NCBI RefSeq assembly: GCF_002272945.1
Contig: NZ_NQMN01000001.1
Coordinates: 375,945-439,944, forward strand
Length of the DNA stretch: 64,000 nucleotides
Direction: 5' to 3'
Source of the DNA: Mycoplasmopsis agassizii
GTDB taxonomy: Bacteria; Bacillota_I; Bacilli_A; Mycoplasmatales; Metamycoplasmataceae
Shown: positions 56,015 through 64,000 of the stretch, one piece after another
Layout of the letters: each line of letters begins with the position of its first letter
Position numbering within the stretch: position 1 is the first letter of the stretch
Program-made: the position numbers and the translations under genes
The notes under the pieces: generated by a model
Seen by the model: only the letters and a program-made list of their open reading frames with translations
Databases searched by the model: none
Told to the model about the DNA's origin: nothing

Positions 56015-58048
56015 CTAAACATCAATATCAGTATCAGCATACTTGCTTTGAAATTTTAATTTAGCTACTTGATCTTGATCATCATCAGAAACTTCATCAT
56101 CTTCATAACTATTTAAAATAGTTTTACTTTGATAATTATTTTCCGAGACAATGTCAAAATCAGTCTTTGTTTTTTGTGCTTGTTTGATCTCTTCATCTTG
56201 TTCGATTAAAGATTTATAAGCATAATCAGTTTCACTATTTTGCATATCGGAGATATTTCAATTATTAATCAATTTACTTGTATATAAGTTGCTATGAGTT
56301 GCAAAATAACGCTTGTCTTTATTAATGACATAAAACATATTTGCTTTTAATAAAAACGGTTTTAAGCCCATTTTGAAGAAGATCAACTCATCACTATTTT
56401 TAGATTTTAATTCGGCAACATCCATTACTTTTTCTTTGCTTTCACTTTCAGAAACTGACTTATTGTTTTTTGAAGTTGAAACAGATTTTTTCTTAACTAT
56501 TTTTTCACCTAACATCCTTGAAACTTCCTGTAAGGTGTTTTCGTTATTAGTATTTAAAAATGCAGTTAAGCCTAATTGCGATTTAATAATTTTATCTTCA
56601 TGACTACCAGTGTCATATTTTTTCAGTTGTTCATAATCTTGTAAAACTAGCGAGAATAAAACATTACGACTTCTAGCAATTGATAATTTATTTGCTAGTT
56701 GCGGGATATTAGGTAGGTTACCAAATTCATCAATATAAAATTGTAACCTACGTTTTAATTCTCCAGTTTCTTGTTTATTTGCTTCTTCAATTGCTTGTGA
56801 ATAAATTTGATCAATAAACATTGAAATTAGAAAATGACCACTAGTTTTATGATCAGGAAACTTAACAAAAATAGCAAAAGGTTTATCAGATTTAATAGCT
56901 TCCACGATATCAAAATCATTTGAGCTTGTGATTTCTCTTACGTGTGAATTAGATCTAAATATTTTTAAAATGTCACGAGCATTTGCTAGATAACCACCGA
57001 AAGTTACATCAGGAGTTCTTGCTTGTGCAACGATAAAATCATATAGTTCATACCAGTGCGAATTTTTTTCGGCTAAATCAATAATGACATCATTTCACTT
57101 ACCTTTTTTAAATGTTTCAGCATTTAAAAAGTAAAGGATTTTTTCAAAATTGAAATTTTCTAAAAAACTTTTTTCTTCTAAACTGAATAGCAAAATAAAT
57201 TTTGCAATGTTAAAAATTAAGTCTTTAGCTTGTTGCACTCAAATTGATTTTTCATCTTTTGCATTTCAAGGTAATGAATCAACCGCTTCTAAAATACTAT
57301 TTCATGCAGCATAATAATCAGGTGCATCAGTTCCATTAAAAATATGTTTTTGAGCCATATATAAGGGATTTCAGGCGATCGAATAACGAGCATCATTTAA
57401 GTCTAAAACTTTAATATCGTAGCCGTTATTAATTAGGCGATTACCTTGTAAACTAAGTAATTCACCTTTAGGGTCAGTGATGATCATATTAGGTTTATTT
57501 TCATCAACTAAAGCACAATTATAGTAAATGCTATTTAAAATCATGTACTGACTTTTACCACTATTAGTTGTTCCTAGAATTGCTAAATGAGTGCTATCAT
57601 TATTGACATAATAATGACTTACATCATTTGCTTTAGTTTTAAAATATTTTAAAACTCATCCAGGTTTTTTGTTATCTGCAAATTTAGATTTGAATTTTGC
57701 TAAATTAAGTGAACCTTCATTTTCATTATAAAATCAAGGACTAATATTTTTGTTCTTATTAGTTTTAGTTAACCATCATTCTTTTAATCATCACCAGTTG
57801 ATAAAAGGTCATAAGATTAAAAAGGTTAATAAAATTAAGCCGATTACGATGTATCACTTTTCACTTAAAATTGTAGCAATGCTGTTGATGTAATTATTTG
57901 AATTACCCCAACTATCAACTTGAGAAAAGCCATTAATGAAGATAAAAATAAGTGTCGAAAATAAGAAAATACCGAGAATTAAAACTAGACTAAAAATTAA
58001 AAGATTGAATAGCGAAATCCATAAATATTTAATTTTGATTTTACTCAT
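56015..58048 (-). CDS. type IV coupling protein VirD4/TraG
   Basis: 677 aa. N-terminal helices (about 10-40 and 65-85), then Walker A GTTNSGKSQYMI (about 155-166), TDPKGELL, and Walker B LQFYIDEFGNLP (about 435-446). The C-terminus is acidic (NSYEDDEVSDDDQDQ). The enzyme links the relaxosome to the channel and drives DNA through. Matches the CDS5-type TraG of mycoplasma ICEs. The apparent separate 76-aa C-terminal ORF is joined by TGA Trp at 56258. The gene starts 1 nt after the stop of the 157-aa gene upstream. Confidence 0.93.
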
Positions 58049-58049
58049 C

Positions 58050-58523
58050 TTATTTTGTATTTGCTAGTTCATCATCATTTGTTAAAGCACTAGATTGTGC
58101 ATTAGCAATTTTTTGATGTCTATTTTTTGCAGCTGCAAGTTGATCTAAAAGTTCAGGTTTTTTATCGTGATAAGGTTTTAGAAAAACAATTGTATGATCA
58201 TCAATATTTTTTTCTAGTGATTTATGAATATCATAAAGCAATTTAATTTTGTCTTTTTCAAGTAAAACATTTGTTTCATCATTTTGATCATAAACTAAAT
58301 TATCCAAATGATCTTTTTTGATTTCATAGCTAACATATCTATCAATAGAATAGTTTTGCTTTTGCGTTTTTATAGAATAATTACCATGTGATTCATATTT
58401 GAATAACTCGTTGAAAAAGTAACTATCCTTGTCTTCGCTAATGATGATGATTTCATCTGTTTGCTGATATTCTTTATATTTGAAATGATCTTTAATTTTC
58501 AAAGGCGTTAATAAAGGTAGCAT
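58050..58523 (-). CDS. ICE cargo protein, paralogue 1
   Basis: 157 aa, unknown. Begins MLPLLTPLKIKDHFKYKEY, then ISEDKDSYFFNELFKYES, SIKTQKQNYSIDRYVSYEIKK. The same pattern recurs in the next upstream gene (58549-59022, also 157 aa) and in the N-terminus of the protein at 60840-61868. The C-terminal tail AAAKNRHQKIANAQSSA..ELANTK is also shared with neighbours. No signal peptide. The copies look like a local duplication. Confidence 0.78.
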   Translation of the reverse strand: MLPLLTPLKIKDHFKYKEYQQTDEIIIISEDKDSYFFNELFKYESHGNYSIKTQKQNYSIDRYVSYEIKKDHLDNLVYDQNDETNVLLEKDKIKLLYDIHKSLEKNIDDHTIVFLKPYHDKKPELLDQLAAAKNRHQKIANAQSSALTNDDELANTK

Positions 58524-58548
58524 TTAAACCTACTTTCTTTTGTATTTT

Positions 58549-59022
58549 TTAATTATTGTTTGCTAATTCATCTTGATATGAATTAGCATTACTTTGTAAT
58601 GATGCTAATTTTTCATGTCTTGCTTTTGCAGCTGCAACTTGATCACTGGATTTCAGGTTGTAATTAGCATTAGGTTTTAAATATAAAATTTTATGATTAT
58701 CAAAATTTTTTTCTCATGAATCATAAACATCCCGAATTAAGCGAACTTGACTTGTTACATCCAACTTATTTTGTTCATCATTTTCATTAATCACTAAATG
58801 ATTAATGTATTGTTTTTCAACTGCATAAGAAGTAAATTTGTCGATGTAATAAGTTTGCTTTTCAGTTTTGATTGCATAGTTTCCTAATGATCTATCTTTG
58901 TATAATTCATAGAAAAAATAACTGTCTTCATCTTCGCTAATGACGATAATATGACCATTATAATGCTGTTTTTTATACCTAAAAATGTCTTTCATTTTTA
59001 AAGGTGTTAATGAAGGTAACAT
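58549..59022 (-). CDS. ICE cargo protein, paralogue 2
   Basis: 157 aa. Starts MLPSLTPLKMKDIFRYKKQ and continues ISEDEDSYFFYELYKDRS and IKTEKQTYYIDKFTSYAVEK, closely parallel to the protein at 58050-58523 over the whole length. TGA Trp at 58714. The tail AAAKARHEKLASLQSNA..ELANNN is shared with that paralogue and the ArdC-like protein. Tandem duplication with divergence is the simplest explanation. Confidence 0.78.
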
Positions 59023-59034
59023 TTATAAAGCCTA

Positions 59035-60708
59035 CTAATTTGTATTTGCTAGTGCTTCACTATTTAAATTAGTTTTAGCACTAGTTTGTGCTTGTGTACG
59101 TTTTTTAGCACGAGCTTTTGCAGCTTCAATTTTTTTAATTGCTAATTCTTTAATTGATTCATGTTCGCTAATAAGTTCAAATTTATAAGTAACTTCTTCA
59201 GTTTCATTATCAGAATTTGAAGCAATAGGTTTAGCCATTAAAATTTGTTCTTGTTCAGTTTTTTTGCGTTTTGATTTTGCGGCTTTTAATGCTTCTTCAT
59301 AAGCTTTTAAAGCTTCTGCTTCATCAAAATAGATATGAACCATTTTATTGTCTGTTTTTGAAATTGCAGTTTCACTAATTACTTTTCCTTCATGATTTAC
59401 ATGAGTTGCAATTGTAGTAAATTGCTCTTCTTTTTTCAAATGATAAGGTTTATCAGACTTTGCTTCTGCGTCCGACATGAAAGCAATATTGCTTTCATCT
59501 TTACCTTTAACGTATTTATGATAAGTTTCTAATTTAGGTTGATCATCATTTGCAGCTTCTTCGATTCTTACATCTTCTTCTTTTTTCGATAAACCAGTGA
59601 AATTAATCGAATGAGATTTGATTAATTGTTGCAACTTTGAATCTGCTTTATCAATAGCTTCTTGTTCTTTAGTTTCATTAATTTTAGATGTTTCAATTGT
59701 TTCTGAAATAGTTTTAATAATCGTAGTTTCAGAATCTAGATTAACTTTTTCAGATTCTATTTTTACATCAGAAATTGTTTCAGATTTAGCTTGTTCATCT
59801 TTTTCAATTAGATTAGAAGTAAAGTCATTATTAAAACTGAAATCCAATTTCTCTTTTACATAACTAGCAACTTTATTTGCTTTTTTAGCAACTTCTCAAA
59901 TATAGTTTTTATCTGCTTTTAAGGCTTTTAATCAACTATCCAAATATGAAGCACTATTTTTAATTCCAAAATCTCCTAGATTTAAACCTAGATCAAAAGC
60001 AATCATTGTAGCAGATAATTCTGCTATTAATTCTTCTTTTGCTCTTTCTTCGATAGTGTTATATTTGCGAGTATCATCATTTAATCTTTTACTATGTTGA
60101 GTTGCGTGTGCAACTTCATGTAAAAGTGTTAGTGCAAATTCATTTTCTTTAAATGCTTCCATCGGGTTAATGAAAATAGTGTCTTTTAAGGGTTGATAAT
60201 TAGGAAGATCAGAATGCGTTCACATCACTATTTTGAGATCCATTTTCTCTTCAACTAATTTGATTAAGGTATTGTTTTGTTCAACTGTCATTTGAGGAAT
60301 TTCGATTTTTGCTAGTCCATCGATTTGTTCAGCATTAAAAACTTTGAAGTTAACCATCACTTTTTTCTTGTTGAACTCTGCATTTTGTTCATCAGTTAAA
60401 TTAACAATTTTAATGCTCGAATATTTATCAACAACTTCAACTAGAGTTTCTAAATTAGTTGATTTAGAACCTTTTTTAATATGTAAACCTTTTGAAACTG
60501 CTTGATTAAAAGTCATCCATCTAGGATCTTTAAAACCTTGTTGTAATCTTGCAGCTTGTAGCCTTAAAATATTGTTTCCGTTATAACGGTTTCCAGTTAA
60601 ACCGTTATAGTTATTAAAATTAGCAACTCAAGGGTTAATCCCTGCTTCCATTGCTTTAATTAGTGTTTCGGTGATTTCGTTGCGTTGATCTTCGATTTTT
60701 TTATTCAT
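59035..60708 (-). CDS. ArdC-like antirestriction protein with zincin domain and long C-terminal extension
   Basis: 557 aa. The N-terminal ~110 residues match the ArdC/DUF1738 ssDNA-binding pattern: NPWVANFNNYNGLTGNRYNG, DPRWMTFNQAVSKGLHIKKG. A zincin-like site HEVAH (about 197-201) with AELSATMIAFDLG fits the ArdC metallopeptidase domain. The remaining ~290 residues are acidic and coiled-coil-like, ending AKARAKKRTQAQTSA..EALANTN. ArdC proteins protect incoming conjugative DNA from host restriction. AGAGG precedes tandem ATGs (60711, 60708); I used the one at better spacing. Confidence 0.85.
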
Positions 60709-60850
60709 CATCAACCTCTAAAATTTCACCGTTACAATTTTTAGAATAAAATTCTAATTGCTCAGATGTCATTTGAATTTGCTCATTTGATTCAATTAAG
60801 TTTTGTAATGCTTCGCATGACAAATTCAAATTTTGATTTTTATTGCTCAT
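60701..60850 (-). CDS. small ICE ORF, 49 aa
   Basis: Starts MSNKNQNLNL at 60850, acidic and helical, ends LEVDDE. It overlaps the end of the upstream gene by 11 nt and its stop lies inside the ArdC-like start (GATGATGAATAA), so it is probably translated and coupled. Function unknown. Confidence 0.6.
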   Translation of the reverse strand: MSNKNQNLNLSCEALQNLIESNEQIQMTSEQLEFYSKNCNGEILEVDDE

Positions 60851-61868
60851 TTTGTAATCCCCTTTCGTTTTGTAATTCAGTTACACTAGCTTGTGCAACT
60901 GCACGTTTTTTAAGTCTGATTTGTGAAGTTTGTGCACTCATATTTTGATCTTTTGTTTCAGCTTTTACAGTTCTTACATCAGGTGATTGTGCAATTGCAA
61001 CAATTGCTCTTTCAATTGATTTTTCACGAGTATCAGCTAGCACAATATTTTTCATAGCATAATCAATTTGACTTTTTTGATACCCTAGAACTTTTAAGGA
61101 ACTAATAACCTGTGATGCAATTGAATTAGCAGATTTTTCATTAACCTTTGCTTCTTCAATAATTTCTTTTGCTAAAGTTGCATTTTTAGTTTTTGAAGGT
61201 TTAGCAATTGCTTTAAAAGTCGTAACTTCTTCCATCGGTTCTTCTGCAAAAGTAGTTTCTGCTTTTTTAGCTAGCTCTTCCTGCATGTTATGAAATTTAG
61301 TTTTTTTCTTTTCAGAAATTGCTTCTTTGATTTTTCCAAAAAATGATTTGCTTTTTTCTTCAGTTTTCGGTTGCTCTTCAAAAGCAGAATCTAATGCTTC
61401 GCTTAAAGCATCGGTTTCTGCATCAGCATGAGTGAAATCATTTTTAGCGCCTGCTTTAGTAATTTCCACATGTTTTTGCATAATGTTTGATTGCAAAACA
61501 TTATCCAAATTAGTTTCGATTTCTTTAATTAGTTGCTTTTGTTGATTTTGATCAATTTGCTTGATTTTTAAAGATTTATTAACGGTGATATCTCTTTCAA
61601 AATAACTACCTTTGAAATTTGATTCTAGTTGCACTGTTACAAAATTGTTGTGCAAAAACTTTTTCGATACTTCATAAGTAACTGCACTATTTGTGTAAAA
61701 GTTTTTAATGTCAGTTTTGATTTCAAAATTGACATTTGAATAAGGTGAAGCTTCATCATAGATTTCTAAGAAAAAGTATTTTTCTTTATCTTCAGCAAAA
61801 ATCATGATGTTTGCTCACTCTTGATGTTGTTTGTATTTAGTTTTTAAAATTGTAAATTTTTCAAGCAT
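60840..61868 (-). CDS. ICE cargo protein, paralogue 3 with long extension
   Basis: 342 aa. The N-terminus MLEKFTILKTKYKQHQEWAN and EDKEKYFFLEIYDEASP, KNFYTNSAVTYEVSK follow the pattern of the two 157-aa proteins. A Lys/Glu-rich helical region then extends to a tail RLKKRAVAQASVTELQ..EQ resembling the tails of its neighbours. No signal peptide. Function unknown. It starts 3 nt after the stop of the 45-aa gene. Confidence 0.75.
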
Positions 61869-61871
61869 AAA

Positions 61872-62009
61872 TTACTCTTTGATTTCTTTAACTTGTTTGT
61901 TAAGAAGATTTTTTAAATAAGCTGCATCTTTTTTAGATTCAACTTTTTTCACTTCAGGAATTGTGTCAAAAATTGATTTAGCTTGAGTTTGATTTTTATC
62001 TTTCTTCAT
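61872..62009 (-). CDS. small ICE ORF, 45 aa
   Basis: Starts MKKDKNQTQAKSIFDTIPEV at 62009 with AAAGGA upstream, basic and helical. It overlaps the relaxase-like gene by 14 nt and is followed 3 nt later by the next gene, so it sits in the operon as a real unit. Function unknown. Confidence 0.6.
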   Translation of the reverse strand: MKKDKNQTQAKSIFDTIPEVKKVESKKDAAYLKNLLNKQVKEIKE

Positions 62010-63180
62010 AAGAATTTCCTTTCATCATTGCATGATATGTTTGCAATGCTTTAATTTTTTTATCTCAACTATATTTGTCCATATAGGTGTTTAAATTTTT
62101 TAATGAATCTAGAAGTGAAGACTTTTTAAGCTTGTCGTTGAACTTCTGATCATTAATGCTTTTTTGCAATTTTTTAGATTCAAAAAACGAGTGCATGATA
62201 TCTGAATACATTTTGTTGCCGATAAATTGTCTAAGTTCTTTGACTTCTTTAGCTGCAACTTTTTTACCTAGTTGACTTGTTTTAAGTTCTTGAATTGCAT
62301 CTTTTCATTTGTCATAGTTTGCTTTTAAATTTGCATCGCTTGAATATTTTGTTTCAAAATAATCAATCAGCCTTGTTTGCAATTTATTACCAATTGCAGC
62401 AAAAGTTTTTTTGCCGCTTTTATATGCAGCTAATAAGTCATTGACTAATAACACTTCACTATAACCATGAGAGAATTTTTTTAATAATTGTTTAAATGCA
62501 CTTTTGCTATCTCATAAACTTTCACGTTTAAGTCGTAGCTCTTGTAAAGCATTTTTGTTTTTGATATATTCAGTTGTGAATTTTTTAAAATCGTTAATAC
62601 TGCTTTTTTTGAAAGCACCTTTACCACGATAATTTACTTTTTCATGATCTGCTAAATAGTTAGCTTGCTTTTCAAAAAAGTAAATATGACTATGAGGGTT
62701 TTTCGTATTAGCATGTACAACAAAATAAAAATGCAGATCATCAATTTTGAAGTTGTTAGCTTTTAAGTAAGGCGGAATGTAAGTATTTATCAGTTTTGCA
62801 AAATCACTTTGCTTTCCAAATTTATACTTGTTAGCCATTTCATTTGATAATGAAATGACTCCTTCTCAGATGAATTGTTTGTCATTAAGCAATTTGACAT
62901 TGCTAATTGCTTCATCAGGTTGTATTTCTTTGCTTGTTGTTATTCCAAAGTCGTTAGTTACTAATTTGAATAAACCAGAATTAGTTTTTTTACCTTTTGA
63001 TATTTGTGAAACAAAATCAAGATCAGAATTTTGCTCATCAACATTAGCTTCATAATTAACCAGTGCTTCATCACGAATTAGATAAAGTATTTTTTTACCT
63101 GCTTTATGAAATAAAAATTTATCTTTATCTTTGTGATGAACATAACTTTTTTTGAATAGAACAAATTCTTCTGATTTCAA
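61996..63180 (-). CDS. relaxase-like protein (MobA/MobP motif III)
   Basis: About 394 aa. There is no ATG start; TTG at 63180 (9 nt after GGAG) is the best choice, TTG 63189 the alternative. At about residues 150-170 HFYFVVHANTKNPHSHIYFF matches the metal-binding motif H..T.NPHxH of MOB relaxases. The C-terminal half is helical and Lys-rich. A relaxase nicks oriT and leads the strand into the recipient. No clear catalytic Tyr motif was fixed in the N-terminus. Mycoplasma ICEs were long described without an obvious relaxase, so this call needs a profile search. Confidence 0.65.
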
Positions 63181-63196
63181 ATAAACCAACTCCTTC

Positions 63197-63212
63197 TTTT
63201 TTTTTTTTTTTT
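63197..63212 (-). repeat. A16 homopolymer in leader of relaxase-like gene
   Basis: Sixteen T on the plus strand (A16 in the mRNA), directly before the Shine-Dalgarno GAAGGAG. Beyond it, a run of simple AC/ACA repeats reaches to about 63270. Such tracts slip during replication. Confidence 0.85.
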
Positions 63213-63310
63213 AAACAAATACATTAATAATACAAACAACACAACACACACACAACAACAATAATAACCAATTGATATACCATATATTGTTTTCATACGA
63301 TTTGAATGTT

Positions 63311-63340
63311 TAATTAATCCCTTACTAATCAGGGTTAATT
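63311..63340. other. hairpin between PolA-like and relaxase-like genes
   Basis: AATTAATCCC / GGGTTAATT with a 10-nt loop and a T run only on the plus strand. It may be an operator or a weak terminator for the gene at 63370. Confidence 0.35.
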
Positions 63341-63369
63341 TTTTTGCTTTAAAAGTGCATTTTTCCTAA

Positions 63370-64000
63370 TTATTTAATACTTAAATAACCACCCCCTTTC
63401 CGAAGCATAGGGTGCAGTTTTTGATTCATTAAATCTGTAAAACGATTTATAACCTGTTTTAGTTTCGAAGGATCGTTTTGTCTAACTACGACACTATCAT
63501 AAATTGAGACTAGATTAAATTCGCTAGCAACTTGATTAATAATCTCGGCTTCAGCATTTTGCATTTTGATTGCAAACCTGCTTGCACCATAGATCTTTTT
63601 ACTCCTTGATAAGAACCTGTAAAATTTTGACCATCTAGATTTAATAAGTCGCATAACAGCATTTCAACTATGCATGCGATGTGCATATAAACCATTAGCT
63701 ATAAATAAGTATTTGACTTGTGCACGAGTAAGATTTTGAAAGCTTTCAAAATCTTCTGCTTTTCCAGCACTTAATAAGTTCTCGTAAAAATCACCTTCAT
63801 TAAGCATTTGACTTAATTCCTTGATTTCCTTTTGAGCTTCGTGATCATCATCAGATACTTCATTAATAAATTCATTGATCACGAAAGTCACTTGTGAACT
63901 TTTAAGATCAACTTCTAAAAGTTGAGAACCATTAAAGCTAATTGCTTTACGAAATGATTTAGGCATTGAGCAAAATAAGTTGAAAATTCTTTGTGATTCA
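63370..64000 (-). CDS. PolA-like palm-domain protein (partial, N-terminus outside window)
   Basis: About 209 aa visible, open to the right edge, ending GGGYLSIK. QLLEVDLKSSQVTF resembles polymerase motif A (D-x-S-Q). RAQVKYLFIANGLYA recalls motif B, and KMQNAEAEIINQVASEF followed by LVSIYDSVVV recalls the Q-x-x-EA helix and motif C of family A DNA polymerases or single-subunit RNA polymerases. The motif C His is Tyr here. TGA Trp before 63664. A role in element replication or strand synthesis is inferred; the missing N-terminus limits the call. Confidence 0.5.

Larger units (their letters stand above)
40681..64000 (-). mobile_element. mycoplasma integrative conjugative element (left part, continues beyond window)
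   Basis: A block with all genes on the minus strand, largely overlapping or abutting: relaxase-like, ArdC-like, VirD4, SSB, lipoprotein, VirB2-like, VirB6-like, VirB4, and a DDE transposase at its left end. The order from pilin to transposase matches, as far as I recall, the Mbov_0395 to Mbov_0401 block of M. bovis ICE and the CDS14-CDS22 order of ICEA. MICE use ISLre2/TnGBS-type DDE transposases and insert with little site preference. The left edge is placed after the lipoprotein D terminator; exact inverted repeats and target duplication could not be fixed. The right end is outside the window. Confidence 0.85.

Noticed and set aside
56015-56245. Separate 76-aa acidic protein after the coupling protein
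   Set aside because: It is in the same frame as VirD4 and joined through a TGA Trp codon at 56258, so it is the VirD4 C-terminus.

Overview
The window is AT-rich and uses genetic code 4. In-frame TGA codons interrupt almost every gene when the standard code is applied, and they sit at conserved Trp positions. A tRNA-Trp with anticodon UCA lies at 8085-8159. Together with PolC, RbgA, Hsp33, CdsA and arrays of Lipoprotein_17-type lipoproteins, this points to a Mycoplasma (Mollicutes), most likely of the Hominis/Mycoplasmopsis side of the genus. The species cannot be fixed by reading alone.

Region 1 (1-25.4 kb) is chromosomal core mixed with surface genes. It holds a truncated membrane-anchored surface protein, transketolase, a lipoprotein with two DUF302-like domains, tyrS with a ytpR-like tRNA-binding protein, degV, tRNA-Trp, acpP, a four-gene operon led by a lipoprotein thermonuclease, an 813-aa surface protein, polC, cdsA and tRNA-Arg(GCG). 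Then come an rnhC/HAD/phosphodiesterase operon and a plus-strand operon trmL, DivIVA-like, rbgA, hslO, NUDIX. Several promoters here place the -10 box only 4-10 nt before the ATG, so the transcripts should be leaderless.

Region 2 (25.4-40.7 kb) is a lipoprotein array: one minus-strand gene, deoC, then four plus-strand paralogues of about 911-1131 aa. Each plus-strand paralogue has a lipobox N-terminus, 3-6 copies of an approximately 100-aa Trp-led module and a common C-terminal domain. The second paralogue is frameshifted in an A7 tract and may be phase-variable.

Region 3 (about 40.7 kb to the right edge) is most of a mycoplasma integrative conjugative element (MICE). All its genes are on the minus strand, and most overlap or abut, forming an operon of about 20 kb. 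From the promoter end: a PolA-like protein (cut by the window edge), a relaxase-like protein, small genes, an ArdC-like antirestriction protein, three related small proteins, a VirD4/TraG coupling ATPase, SSB, a lipoprotein, a VirB2-like pilin, a VirB6-like membrane protein, a PrgI-VirB4 fusion ATPase, an HTH/ribbon-helix-helix protein and a 1547-aa two-anchor membrane protein. A highly structured RNA candidate with its own -10 box and a TTCG-loop terminator follows, then a 256-aa protein and a DDE transposase of the ISLre2/TnGBS type. The transposase reading frame is broken at an A8 slippery tract. Beyond it lies a noncoding end of about 480 bp rich in palindromes. From memory, the order from pilin to transposase matches the M. 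bovis Mbov_0395-0401 ICE block.

The most promising undescribed items are the structured RNA with the adjacent 256-aa gene near the ICE end, the putative -1 frameshift in the ICE transposase, the frameshift-gated lipoprotein, and the shared C-terminal tails of several ICE cargo proteins.
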